Of a stretch of 64,000 nucleotides of DNA, positions 26,544-35,698 are shown one piece after another. This DNA comes from Dermabacter vaginalis (GTDB lineage Bacteria > Actinomycetota > Actinomycetes > Actinomycetales > Dermabacteraceae). The notes under the pieces were generated by a model that saw only the letters and a program-made list of their open reading frames with translations, had not been told where the DNA came from and did no database searches. The position numbers and the translations under genes are program-made. The DNA lies in NCBI RefSeq assembly GCF_001678905.1, contig NZ_CP012117.1, positions 2,294,001 through 2,358,000 of the forward strand, read 5' to 3'. Each line of letters begins with the position of its first letter. The first letter of the stretch is position 1.

Positions 26544-27352
26544 CCTCCGCCCTCAGCGCACACCCACGTGAGGCGGCTGGTGCGACCGCGGCGGGCCACA
26601 CCGACGCCGCGCTTCCGCTCTCGTGCTCGCAGCTACGTGTGAATCTCGGTGGGCGCACGGTCCTTGACGACATCAGCCTCGATATCGAGGCTGGAAGCGT
26701 CACGGTGCTGCTCGGGCCGAATGGCGCCGGTAAAACCACCCTCGTGAAGAGCCTTCTCGGGGTGCTCCCCCTCGCTTCGGGAACCGTCGAGGCGCGCGGG
26801 GAACGTGCGTACGTTCCGCAGCGCAGCGAAATGGAATGGGATTTCCCCGCGACCGCGCACGACGTGGTCATGCTCGGGCTTATTCGCAAGCTCAGCCGCT
26901 GGCGCTCCCCCGGCAAGGAGCACTACAAGGCCGTCGCGCACGCCCTGTCAAAGGTCCGCATGGACGCGATGAAGGATCGCCCGATCGGTGAGATGTCGGG
27001 CGGTCAGCGCCAACGCGTCATGATCGCTCGCGCACTTGTGCTCGAGCCTGCCGTTCTTTTGCTCGACGAGCCGTTCACGGGGCTCGATATGCCCTCGCAG
27101 GAACTCCTGAGCGACCTGTTCGTCTCGCTCGCTCGCGAGGGCTGCGCCGTGGTCATGTCGACGCACGACCTCACGCATGCGCTGCACGTCGCCGATCGCG
27201 TGGTGCTGCTCAATCGCCGAGTGATCGCCGATGCCCCGCCAAGCGAACTGCGCGACCCCGGGCCGTGGCGGGAGACCTTCCGCGTTTCCGAGCACTCACC
27301 GCTTCTTACGCACGTCGCCTCCGCGGTCGACGCCGAATCGAAAGACCACTGA
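26540..27352 (+). CDS. Anchored-repeat ABC transporter ATP-binding protein
   Basis: A 270-residue ATPase starting at GTG 26540, overlapping the previous stop (GTGA). Walker A GPNGAGKTT, Q-loop VPQRSEMEWDFP, signature MSGGQRQRV and Walker B LLLDEPF with the H-loop STHDL are all intact. It resembles the ZnuC/MntB branch of metal importers. The ~25-residue N-terminal extension is unremarkable. It overlaps the permease start by one base (TGATG), so the whole five-gene set 21771-28251 is one tightly coupled operon. Confidence 0.93.
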   Translation: MTSALSAHPREAAGATAAGHTDAALPLSCSQLRVNLGGRTVLDDISLDIEAGSVTVLLGPNGAGKTTLVKSLLGVLPLASGTVEARGERAYVPQRSEMEWDFPATAHDVVMLGLIRKLSRWRSPGKEHYKAVAHALSKVRMDAMKDRPIGEMSGGQRQRVMIARALVLEPAVLLLDEPFTGLDMPSQELLSDLFVSLAREGCAVVMSTHDLTHALHVADRVVLLNRRVIADAPPSELRDPGPWRETFRVSEHSPLLTHVASAVDAESKDH

Positions 27353-28251
27353 TGCTGACTCCTCTCGACTTCCTCACCGACCTTACGAACCCGCAGCTGA
27401 CCTTCCTGCCGAAGGCTCTCGTCGTGTCAATGCTCGCGGCGCTCGTGTGCGCCGTCGTGGGCACGCACGTGGTGCTGCGAGGCATGACGTTCATTGGCGA
27501 CGCTGTCGCGCACGCGGTGTTCCCCGGGATTGCGGTGGCATTCGTGCTTCAGGGCTCGTTCCTCGTAGGCGGAATCGTCGCAGGCGTCATCACGGCGATC
27601 CTCATTGCCGTTTTCGGTAACCATCACCGGTTGCGAAGCGACGCCGTGATCGGCGTGTTCTTCGTCGCGGCGTTTGCACTCGGCATCGTGGTCATGAGCC
27701 GCGCCCCCGGCTACGGCGGCTCACTTTCGAGCTTCTTGTTCGGGGCGATCACGGGCATCGAGGATTCGGCGCTCGTCACCTCCGCGGTGTTCACGGCGAT
27801 CGTCCTCGCCCTCCTCGTCATCCTTCACCGCGACCTCGTTGTCGTCGGCATGGACCGCGGCTACGCTGCGGCGCTCGGCCTGCCCGTGATGCTCCTCGAT
27901 ATCGCCCTCTCGGTGCTCGTGACTCTCGCGGTTGTCATGAGCATCCACACGATCGGCAACATCCTCGTCCTCGCCCTTCTCGTGACCCCTGCCGCTTCGG
28001 CGCGCATGCTCACCGACCGGATCGTGCCGATGATGGCGTGCGCGGCGGCGATCGGCATGGGCAGCGCCCTGCTCGGCGTGTACTTCTCGTGGGCGCTCGA
28101 TCTTCCCACGGGCGGCACGATCGTGCTCGTTGCGACGGCGATCTTCGTGCTCTCGTGGGCGCTGAGCCCCCGCCACGGGGTGCTGCGCAACAAGCGCCGG
28201 GGCGAACTCGATAACGGTGCGGAGGGAACGGAGCTCGAGGCGGCGGTCTAA
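27352..28251 (+). CDS. Anchored-repeat ABC transporter permease
   Basis: A 299-residue ABC-3-type permease with eight or nine hydrophobic segments, of the ZnuB/MntC class (GMTFIGDAVAHAVFPGIA is the conserved second-helix region with the histidine and the GD pair; LVTPAASARMLTD is the ATPase-contact end). Start ATG 27352 overlaps the ATPase stop by one base; a longer reading upstream would cover the ATPase gene. It carries the metal or chelate across the membrane. A perfect hairpin terminator closes the operon 23 bases later. Confidence 0.93.
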   Translation: MLTPLDFLTDLTNPQLTFLPKALVVSMLAALVCAVVGTHVVLRGMTFIGDAVAHAVFPGIAVAFVLQGSFLVGGIVAGVITAILIAVFGNHHRLRSDAVIGVFFVAAFALGIVVMSRAPGYGGSLSSFLFGAITGIEDSALVTSAVFTAIVLALLVILHRDLVVVGMDRGYAAALGLPVMLLDIALSVLVTLAVVMSIHTIGNILVLALLVTPAASARMLTDRIVPMMACAAAIGMGSALLGVYFSWALDLPTGGTIVLVATAIFVLSWALSPRHGVLRNKRRGELDNGAEGTELEAAV

Positions 28252-28273
28252 GGTTTACCGTTCGCCGACCCCG

Positions 28274-28298
28274 CTCGCCGGGGCATCACCCCGGCGAG
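28274..28298 (+). terminator. Terminator closing the anchored-repeat ABC operon
   Basis: Perfect 10-bp stem CTCGCCGGGG / CCCCGGCGAG around the loop CATCA, directly after the permease gene. A convergent esterase gene stops 14 bases further on, so it probably works for both. Confidence 0.85.
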
Positions 28299-28311
28299 GA
28301 GGTCCGGCTTC

Positions 28312-29676
28312 CTAGGCAGCGTAGCCGCGAATCACTCGCGGCTCCTTCGTGAGGGGGTGGTCGCTCGCACCGCTCGCAAACTGGGTGAAGTAGCGGCGCA
28401 GGTCAGTACCTGCACGGTCAATCTCCTCCCACGTGGCCCCCTCGAACGGGAGCGCACTTCGCCACGAGTCCTCGCGAGAAAACAGCAGCGCGATGTCCGT
28501 GACGTGCGGGGAGCCGAATGGGTTGCCGGGCACGCTCCACGGAACCACGGCGCGGTGGGCAACACCGCCGGCCGCGCCCCACTCGTGGGCGAGTGCAGCG
28601 ATGTCTTTCGTAAACACAGCCCTGCTCGCCGAATCCACGAACGTCCAGTACGCCCGCTCCCCCACGCGCGGAAGCCCCCGCAAAAAACGGGCGAAAGGCA
28701 TCGAATGCGCGAAGAAGCTGCTTTCGGTTCCCACCGCACTGATAAGGAGGGGCACCTTGGGCGCGATCGCGTGCCACGCCGCGAGCACGCTTTCCTCCGG
28801 CGGAAGTGGGTCGTGGCCGTATTGGACGCCGAACGGCATCGACCCCGCGTAGCCGAAGGGCGCCGCTGCCGTTTCAATCGCCTTTTGCGCCGCGAGCAGA
28901 TCGTCAAGGGACGACTCGCGCCTCACGCGCTTCTCAAGAATCCTCGCGCTGAGCGCGTTCATGCGGCTGCGCCCCTCGCGGATCCCGAGCGGCGGGCTGA
29001 GCGCGATCGCGCGGTCGAAGAGCAGCTCCTCGTCGCGGCCTTCGAGGATCGCGTGCCCCATGGCGGCGGCGTGGTGCAGGATGGCGTCGGCCCCCGCCGA
29101 CTCCCCGAGTGCCGTCACTCGCGCAGCGTCCCCGCCAAACGACGAAATGTTGCGCCGAACCCACCGAAATGCCTCCGCCTGGTCGAAGAGCCCGAGGTTC
29201 GCGGGGCCGAGCGAGGAGCCGAGGAAACCGAGCACCCCGAGGCGATAGGAAACGGTCACGACGATGACTCGGCGCTCAGTCACCCACCGCGCGGGATCGC
29301 TGAACGACGAATCGCCAGCCCCGGCGACGTACGAACCTCCGTGGACCCACACGATCACGGGAAGCTTCTCACCCTCGCGGATATCACCGGGAATGGTGAT
29401 CGAGAGGTGTTGGCAGTCCTCGCTCACGTCAAGGTCCCGCAGCTCGGGGCCGAAAAGCGGCGGCTCCTCCATGGCGTTTTGCGGCGCCGACGGGCTCCAC
29501 TCTCGCGCTTCGAACGATCCCAGTTCGTTGACGGGAACCGGCTTTTCGAAACGTTCGGCGCGGGCGTACGGGATGCCCGTCGCGCGAATCACCGTGCCAT
29601 CGCGCCACCCGGTGATGCGCCCGGCCGGCGCGTCAACCACAATGCTCTGCTCTCGTGAAAAACGCTCGGAAGTCAC
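28312..29676 (-). CDS. Type-B carboxylesterase/lipase family protein
   Basis: A 454-residue alpha/beta-hydrolase of the carboxylesterase type B family. The oxyanion hole HGG is at 112-114 (VWVHGGSYVAGAGD), the nucleophile S193 lies in GESAGA, and the family's HLxxxIP-like segment occurs as QHLSITIP. No signal peptide is present, so it is probably cytoplasmic. It hydrolyses esters of unknown origin; related actinobacterial enzymes act on p-nitrobenzyl or cholinesterase-type substrates. The gene lies 51 bases downstream of the stop of the ABC exporter on the same strand and may be co-transcribed with it. Confidence 0.88.
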   Translation of the reverse strand: MTSERFSREQSIVVDAPAGRITGWRDGTVIRATGIPYARAERFEKPVPVNELGSFEAREWSPSAPQNAMEEPPLFGPELRDLDVSEDCQHLSITIPGDIREGEKLPVIVWVHGGSYVAGAGDSSFSDPARWVTERRVIVVTVSYRLGVLGFLGSSLGPANLGLFDQAEAFRWVRRNISSFGGDAARVTALGESAGADAILHHAAAMGHAILEGRDEELLFDRAIALSPPLGIREGRSRMNALSARILEKRVRRESSLDDLLAAQKAIETAAAPFGYAGSMPFGVQYGHDPLPPEESVLAAWHAIAPKVPLLISAVGTESSFFAHSMPFARFLRGLPRVGERAYWTFVDSASRAVFTKDIAALAHEWGAAGGVAHRAVVPWSVPGNPFGSPHVTDIALLFSREDSWRSALPFEGATWEEIDRAGTDLRRYFTQFASGASDHPLTKEPRVIRGYAA

Positions 29677-29727
29677 GACACCATCGTACGAACGCCCTTC
29701 GGCGTCCTCGAGACTAGCCTGGGGATC

Positions 29728-31530
29728 TCAGCCGGTGATCCCGAACCTCTCGAGCAGCTTCTTTGCCTCAGCGCCGCCCGCGTTCTGAAGGGCGAGCAGC
29801 TCGGCGTAGATGCCGCCAGAGGCGGCGAGTTCGGCGGGCGTACCGATCTCGTCAATGCGACCATCGCGCAGAGTGATGATCCGGTCAACACCCGCGATCG
29901 TCGAGAGGCGGTGGGCGATGATGATCGACGTGCGGTTCTCCATGAGCGCATCGAGGCCCGCCTGGACCTGCCGCTCGGCTTTCGTGTCGAGGGCGGACGT
30001 CGCCTCGTCGAGCACGAGGATCGGGGCGTCCTTGAGCATCGCGCGCGCAACCGCGATGCGCTGGCGCTGCCCGCCGGAGAGTTTGAGGCCGCGCTCGCCA
30101 ATCAGAGTGTCGTAGCCGTCGTTGAACCGCTCGATGAACTGGCTCGCGTTCGCACGACGAGCCGCCTCGCGTACCTCTTCGTCGGTCGCGTCGGGGCGGC
30201 CGTAGGCGATGTTTTCGCGGATCGTGCCGCTAAACAGCGCCGCGTCCTGGAACACGACGCCCACGCGAGAGCGCACCACGTCGATCGGCAGATCGTTCAC
30301 GTTGTGGCCGCGAAGACGCACCTCTCCGGTGCGCGTGCGGTACAGGCCGAGGATCAGGTTCACGATCGTGGATTTACCGCCGCCGGACTCGCCGACAAGC
30401 GCGACCTTCTCCCCCGAGTCCACGTGGAAACTCATGTCGTGCAGGACGTCGTGGTTCTCTTCGTAGGCGAAGTTCACGTGGTCGAAAACGATGCGCGGGG
30501 CACCCTCCACCGCCTCCGGGAACGATCGTCCGTCGGCAAGCGTCGGCCATACCTCGACCTTCGTGTCCATGACCGCGAAATAGTCTTTCGACCCGGCAAC
30601 CGCGCGCTGCGACGTGTCCACGACCCAACTCATGTTCTCGATCGGGTTGCGCACGAGGTTCATGAGCTGGATGAGGATGACCATGTCACCGACCGAGAAG
30701 TCGCCCTGAACCGTGCGGATGAAGATGATGAGGTACAGCACCGCGAACGCGAGATTAAGTGCCGCGAGGCGGTAGACATCCATCTTGTGCCAGTGGACCG
30801 ACTGCTCTTTCGTGATCGCGTCGGTGCTGTTGAAGCGCTTCGTGAACGAGGCAAGTTCGCTCTTTTCTCGCACGAAGCTCTTGACCACGCGGATCTGGCC
30901 CACGACCTCCGCGAAGCGGCCCGAGGCGATGTCGATCTGCTCGTTCTTCTCACCTTCGAGTCGCTGCCACTTGACGCTCGTGAGGGAGGTCAGCCACAGG
31001 TACAGCGGGAACATGATGAACAGGATGAGGGCGAGCGGCCACCAGTACCACGCGCTGATCGCGAGCACGGCGATCGCGGTGATGATCATCGAGATGAAGG
31101 CGTTTGAGGCGATCTTCGCGAACGTTCCAATTTCGGCAATCGAACGGTTCAGGCGCGAGACGATCGTGCCCGTGAGTTCTTCGTCGTACCAGCGCTGCGG
31201 GAGGTTGAGCAGCTTGTCGTAGTAGCGGACGGAGAGCATCGCACGAAGGCGGTTGCCCATGACGTCACCGAAGTACCCACCGATGTTCTGGATGAGGGCA
31301 CTCGCCATGAACGCGACGAAGATCCACACGGCCGTCATGATGATGTCGTGCAGGGCTTCGTCGCGCGTGAGCGTCCCCGCCACGGCCGCAGTCGCGGTAT
31401 CGGTTGCAGAGCCGATGAGGAACGGAATGACGAGGGTCATCGCGGTCGTCAGGAGCGCCGACACAATGATCGCAAGGTAGAGCGGCCACAGCTCGCTCGT
31501 AAACCGGAAAATTCTCGAAAGTGCCTTCAC
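29728..31530 (-). CDS. ABC transporter, fused permease and ATPase (exporter type)
   Basis: A 600-residue half-transporter: six membrane helices in residues ~15-310 (type-1 exporter fold, with NRSIAEIGTF coupling region) and an ATPase domain ~335-580 with Walker A GESGGGKST, signature LSGGQRQR, Walker B ILVLDEATSALD and H-loop IAHRLSTI. It resembles MsbA/YheI-type multidrug and lipid exporters and would act as a homodimer, since no second half-transporter gene is adjacent. The transported substrate is unknown. Confidence 0.92.
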   Translation of the reverse strand: MKALSRIFRFTSELWPLYLAIIVSALLTTAMTLVIPFLIGSATDTATAAVAGTLTRDEALHDIIMTAVWIFVAFMASALIQNIGGYFGDVMGNRLRAMLSVRYYDKLLNLPQRWYDEELTGTIVSRLNRSIAEIGTFAKIASNAFISMIITAIAVLAISAWYWWPLALILFIMFPLYLWLTSLTSVKWQRLEGEKNEQIDIASGRFAEVVGQIRVVKSFVREKSELASFTKRFNSTDAITKEQSVHWHKMDVYRLAALNLAFAVLYLIIFIRTVQGDFSVGDMVILIQLMNLVRNPIENMSWVVDTSQRAVAGSKDYFAVMDTKVEVWPTLADGRSFPEAVEGAPRIVFDHVNFAYEENHDVLHDMSFHVDSGEKVALVGESGGGKSTIVNLILGLYRTRTGEVRLRGHNVNDLPIDVVRSRVGVVFQDAALFSGTIRENIAYGRPDATDEEVREAARRANASQFIERFNDGYDTLIGERGLKLSGGQRQRIAVARAMLKDAPILVLDEATSALDTKAERQVQAGLDALMENRTSIIIAHRLSTIAGVDRIITLRDGRIDEIGTPAELAASGGIYAELLALQNAGGAEAKKLLERFGITG

Positions 31531-31619
31531 CCCTCCAGGGTAGGCGAGATCCGACGGTTGCCAGGCTCACGCCGTTTCTCCAATGTGAGGAACTGCTCCC
31601 GCTTTCAACAATCACGACA

Positions 31620-31658
31620 GGGGCGCCGACCCCGCGATAATCGCGACGTCGGCGCCCC
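31620..31658 (-). terminator. Long terminator hairpin after the 1281-residue surface protein gene
   Basis: Perfect 11-bp outer arms GGGGCGCCGAC / GTCGGCGCCCC enclosing an inner hairpin CGCGA-TAA-TCGCG, 29 bases past the stop of the surface protein gene. The more T-rich flank is on the plus strand (TTCGTTT), so it may also block transcription from the left. Confidence 0.8.
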
Positions 31659-31687
31659 TTCGTTTCCTCAGGTGAGGACCATTCTCG

Positions 31688-34600
31688 TTACTTCATGCTC
31701 TCCTTGCGCGAGCGCGCCACGAGCACGCTCCCGAGGCCAAGGAACATGAGGCTTGCGAGTGCTCCTCCAAGCTCGACGCCCGTGCGTGGGAGGGACGCGT
31801 GGGAGACCGCCGCTGGAGTGACAACTCGCGCGGGGCGTGATGCCGTGCCGGAATCGGCGACACCCGACTGGGCATCTTCACGATTCGCGCCCGTGCCCTG
31901 CTCGGCGGGGCTTTCGGCGACGCTTCCATCATCAGCGGGACCCTCGGCGGTGGTGCCTCCGTCCGTGGGCTGTGCACCCTCGGGCCCTTCAGCGTCGGCC
32001 ACCTCATCACCGTCGGCGGGAGCAGGCTCGGTGGGCGCCACACCGGTATCCGACGGCTCCTCGGCCGGATCCGGCTTCGCCGGAGCGCTTGCGCCCTCAA
32101 CCGTGATGCACTGCGAGTGAGTGCGGCCGTTGACCTCAACGACAAGTTCGGCGGTGCCCGGGCGGATTGCGGTGACCTCACCCGTCAGGGGGTTCACGCG
32201 GATCACGGCGCTTTCGTCAGCAGCCTCGGCTGCCTCGGAACCATCATCAACGACGACGCCCTCGCCGTAATACTGTGCGGTCACGGGCCACGCGACGGGA
32301 ACCTTGCGGCCGTCCTGTTCGATGACTGCCGAGAACTCGCCTGTCTCTCCCTCCGGAAGGATCTTCGGGAGCGTGAGGGTGACCTCGTCGACCCAGGGCT
32401 TCACCTCGGCGGCAAGCCATTTGACGCGGTCCGCGGTCGTCGGGTTCGAACCGACCTTGCCGGCGCCGGGGTTGATGCCGAGCATGGTCCAGCCGGTGAA
32501 GCCGCCGGTCGCAGGCGTTCCCGCGGGGTTCTTTCCGGAGTTGCCATTGACGAGGTAGGTGACGCCCTCGACAGCCGCGCCGTGGAACACGCCTACGTGG
32601 CCGTTCACAACCGCGGCGGACTTCCCGGAGCGCTCACGGAATTCACCGAGAACGCGCTCGAGTTCGCGGGCTTCACGCTGGTCGGCGAGCTGGCTCGACT
32701 TCGAGGGAAGTGGATCGCTCGGCGGATGGTGGAAGAACACGACAATGCCCGTGAGGGTATCCGACTGCTCCACGTCCTTGAGAGCCTTCTCGAGCGCCGC
32801 AATCTGGTCGATGCCACCCGAGCGGAGCGAGCCTCCCGCGGTGTTGAGCGTGACGATCTTCGTGCGGCCAAGGTCGCGGTTGTGGCGGGTAGCGCCGAAG
32901 GCATTCTCGAAGTTCTCGATTTTTCCGCCCATGATCTCGTGGTTGCCGGGCACGTAGATGTACGGAATTGACGGATCCCATTCCTCGTCGAGGATCTTCT
33001 TCGCAAGCTCATAGTCCTCGGGCGTTGCCTCATCAACAAAGTCACCGTTGATGATGAGCAGATCGGGCTTTTCCGCCTTGATCTCGCGGAGCGTGCGGCG
33101 GGCGCCCTTGACGCCATTCGACTCGGGGGCGCGTGCCACGAATTGCGAGTCGCTCATGACCGCGATGCGCTGCGCACGATCGTCGACCGAGCCGACCGTG
33201 AGGAGTGCCGGGTCGTGGATGGCCTTGTCTTCGCCCGCCTCAGCCGACGTGGTCGTCGTTGCGGTCAGCGCCGAGACCGTGAGGTCGCCCTTGTATTGCG
33301 CGTCGGGGCGGGTCTCCATGAAGCGAAGACGCTCAACGGTCAGCGGCTGCGCGAGCCCCTCGGGAACGGTGAAGACAACCTGGTTCCAGCCATCGAACGT
33401 GATGTTCTCGCCATTGATGTTCGTGCGGGTGCCCTTGCCGTCAACGACCTGAAGGCGCGGCCACACTCCCGTGGCATCGCCCTTGACGGTCGCGGTGAAC
33501 GCGAGCGTGTTGCCCTCGACCTTCACGGGCTCGTTCGCCACGAGGTAGTAGCCGCGGGTCGCGGTCGACTGAGTGAAGTCGTACTGCAGGCGGACCGCGG
33601 GGTCCTTGCCGGTCTCGCCAGTCGCGGGCTCGATCGAACCGGCGGCACGAGCATTCGCATCGCTGAAGTTCTCCACGGCCGAGAAATCGAAGACCGGTGC
33701 CTCCGTGTAGCCGAAGCTCACGGGGACCGTCGTCTCGACATCGCCCACGCTGAAGGTCACGGTGCCAGCTTCGGCATCGCCCGTGCCGGCGATCGTCCAC
33801 GTGCCAAGCCCATCGTCGGTCACGGAAAAGCCCTTGCTGGCCTCGACCTTGACGTCCTGGGTTTCGATGCGAGCGCGGCGGCCGTCGGAATCAATACCCG
33901 TGAGGGTGAGGCTGCGGATCGCATCGGCATCGGGAAGGCTCAGGGCACGGGCGCTCGGGCGCAAGGCGAGGAGATCACCGAGAACTCGCACGTTGAGTGA
34001 GTCCTGGTGGGCCCCGGTCGTGTACGTGACGGTTGCGGCACCCGGCTCGACGCCCTCGACGACGGCGGTAGTCGAATCGAGCTTGTCGACCGTGGCGTTA
34101 CCCTCAGCGGCGTAGGTGCCGTCGGCCGCGAGCGGCGCAAGATTTTTCCCGAGGGCCGTGCCGTTGAGCGTGCGGTGAAGGCCGGGGAACACGCTCTTCT
34201 CGTTCTCGAGGGAGGTCGAGAGCTTGGCGTCAGAGATAACGTCCTTCGGCGCGCTCGAGTAGAACACGAGCGCATCAGCGACGCTGCGAACCTCGCCGTC
34301 CGAAGGCGTGTTCCACACCGTCGGGCCGTCCGAGCCGGCCTCACGTGCGATCATCGCGGAAGAGCCACCGCCGTCGAGATTCACGGCATTGTAAGCGCCG
34401 AGATCCTTGAAGAGCTGGCCTAGTTCAGGAAGGGTCATGCCGCGTGAGTCGGCGCTGCGGCCATCGAGCACGATCGCGAACACCTTCGAGCCGTCCTTGC
34501 TGACGCCAATCGCGGTTCGCGGATGCGCGGTCTTGACGAGGGAGTCGTCACTCATGGGGATGACCTCGCCGTTCGTGAGGATCTGGTCGCTTCCCTGCAC

Positions 34601-35533
34601 GCCCATGTCGACCTTCTGATCGGGGCCGATAGCAACATCGACCTTGTCGCCGACCTTGAGGGCCGCGACCTTGTCGGCACCAGCCTCGCGACCAAGGAGA
34701 AGCTGGGCGCCTTCGGGGATCTCCTGCGCGCCCACGCCCTTCTCGACGATCCCGCTCACGTTCACGACCTCGCCATCTTGGATGAGCGCGAACGCAGCGT
34801 GAGTGCTCACCTTGTCGGGGCCTCCGATGGGACGATCGAGCGTGGAGGAGCCCCAGCGGGCGTTGTACACGCCGATCTGGCCCTCGGGGATGCTCGGGTC
34901 GTTGAGGGTGGCGAGCTCAAACGAGGAACCGTCGGCAAGTGTGGCCTTACCCGAGGTCGTGAGCGCCTGCACCACGGCCTTGCCGCCAGCGATCGTAAAC
35001 GCCGGGCGCTTGCTATCCGAGCCAACGACCGACTCACCATTCGAGACCGAGCTATAGACCGGCGCATCGCTGAAGTTAATGTCGAAGAAGGCCGAGTTGA
35101 TCGCGGCAACAGCCTGGTCGCCGCGCTCGCCCGAGGTCATGAGTTCGCCAAGCGGGGCCCGGCTCGCGACCGCACCGTTGTCCACGACGTCCATTGACAG
35201 GGTCTGCTCGGTGAGATCCGCGGTCAATACGCTTCCCTCGTTCCAGCCCGCGCTCTCGAGGCGCGAGAAGGTCGTGAGGTCGAGACCGGGTGCGACGCGG
35301 CGCGTCTGCGAATCCGCAAACACGCCACCCTTTGCAACGTCGTCTTCGCTTGGCGCGGCCTGGGCCGTAGCCGGAGCGAGAACGGAGGGGGAATCGGCGG
35401 GGAGGGCAAGAGGAGCGGGAACGGCTAACGCGAGGGTCGCGACAAAGGCGAGGGCGCGAAGGCCGCCGCGCGTGCGGCGCGTGCGCGAAGCGCCGGCGGG
35501 GGCAACCTCGCCCGTGGTGGGGATAAGGGGCAT
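31688..35533 (-). CDS. Wall-anchored phosphodiester glycosidase plus metallophosphatase
   Basis: A 1281-residue surface protein with a signal peptide (~25-60, AQAAPS). Residues ~100-430 form an NAGPA/DUF2233 phosphodiester glycosidase domain with the signature NLDGGGSS near 386-392. Residues ~440-620 hold Ig-like beta domains and ~630-800 a jelly-roll, carbohydrate-binding-like domain. A calcineurin-like phosphoesterase occupies ~840-1060 (VMSDSQF, NGDFVD, PGNHEI, NGHVG); the first motif has Gln where the usual histidine ligand of DxH would be. A Pro/Ala/Glu linker leads to LPRTG at 1248-1252, a membrane helix and basic tail, so sortase should attach it to the wall. The pairing suggests cleavage of phosphodiester-linked sugars and then phosphate release, as on teichoic acid or host glycans; substrate unproven. 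Start region lies inside direct repeat A. Confidence 0.88.
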   Translation of the reverse strand: MPLIPTTGEVAPAGASRTRRTRGGLRALAFVATLALAVPAPLALPADSPSVLAPATAQAAPSEDDVAKGGVFADSQTRRVAPGLDLTTFSRLESAGWNEGSVLTADLTEQTLSMDVVDNGAVASRAPLGELMTSGERGDQAVAAINSAFFDINFSDAPVYSSVSNGESVVGSDSKRPAFTIAGGKAVVQALTTSGKATLADGSSFELATLNDPSIPEGQIGVYNARWGSSTLDRPIGGPDKVSTHAAFALIQDGEVVNVSGIVEKGVGAQEIPEGAQLLLGREAGADKVAALKVGDKVDVAIGPDQKVDMGVQGSDQILTNGEVIPMSDDSLVKTAHPRTAIGVSKDGSKVFAIVLDGRSADSRGMTLPELGQLFKDLGAYNAVNLDGGGSSAMIAREAGSDGPTVWNTPSDGEVRSVADALVFYSSAPKDVISDAKLSTSLENEKSVFPGLHRTLNGTALGKNLAPLAADGTYAAEGNATVDKLDSTTAVVEGVEPGAATVTYTTGAHQDSLNVRVLGDLLALRPSARALSLPDADAIRSLTLTGIDSDGRRARIETQDVKVEASKGFSVTDDGLGTWTIAGTGDAEAGTVTFSVGDVETTVPVSFGYTEAPVFDFSAVENFSDANARAAGSIEPATGETGKDPAVRLQYDFTQSTATRGYYLVANEPVKVEGNTLAFTATVKGDATGVWPRLQVVDGKGTRTNINGENITFDGWNQVVFTVPEGLAQPLTVERLRFMETRPDAQYKGDLTVSALTATTTTSAEAGEDKAIHDPALLTVGSVDDRAQRIAVMSDSQFVARAPESNGVKGARRTLREIKAEKPDLLIINGDFVDEATPEDYELAKKILDEEWDPSIPYIYVPGNHEIMGGKIENFENAFGATRHNRDLGRTKIVTLNTAGGSLRSGGIDQIAALEKALKDVEQSDTLTGIVVFFHHPPSDPLPSKSSQLADQREARELERVLGEFRERSGKSAAVVNGHVGVFHGAAVEGVTYLVNGNSGKNPAGTPATGGFTGWTMLGINPGAGKVGSNPTTADRVKWLAAEVKPWVDEVTLTLPKILPEGETGEFSAVIEQDGRKVPVAWPVTAQYYGEGVVVDDGSEAAEAADESAVIRVNPLTGEVTAIRPGTAELVVEVNGRTHSQCITVEGASAPAKPDPAEEPSDTGVAPTEPAPADGDEVADAEGPEGAQPTDGGTTAEGPADDGSVAESPAEQGTGANREDAQSGVADSGTASRPARVVTPAAVSHASLPRTGVELGGALASLMFLGLGSVLVARSRKESMK

Positions 35534-35698
35534 GATTTCTATCCTGAACTCGAGAAACAGTGTCTGGTTCAGGCTAGGAATCGAGTCCTAACGGGTTCTT
35601 GCCGAGCGGTGAATTTCAGGCTGCGCCAGCGGCAACACCGGAGTTCACGGATCGTTCACCGCCGTAACGCGCACGCAGCACAAGGGCCGCGGCGACGA
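35527..35698. repeat. 172-bp direct repeat, copy A (left island boundary)
   Basis: Aligned without gaps to 44575-44746, it differs at 24 of 172 positions (86% identity). It contains, on the minus strand, a duplicate of the last ~28 nhaC codons (ALVLRARYGGERSVNSGVAA), the intergenic spacer and the start codon region of the surface phosphatase gene (ATGCCCC). At its right edge, base 35698, sequence changes abruptly to a truncated ISL3 transposase. Because it holds the real promoter and start of the surface protein gene, this copy is functional for that gene, and only its nhaC end is a relic. Confidence 0.92.

Noticed and set aside
28357-29658. Plus-strand frame of 433 codons opposite the esterase
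   Set aside because: No motif or start signal; the esterase has an intact catalytic serine and oxyanion motif.
35643-35664. Tandem GTTCACGGATC/GTTCACCGCCG looking like a PHO box before the surface phosphatase gene
   Set aside because: The same bases encode GERSVNSG in the nhaC end of the repeat and occur also in copy B inside nhaC, so coding sequence explains them; orientation is also opposite to the gene.
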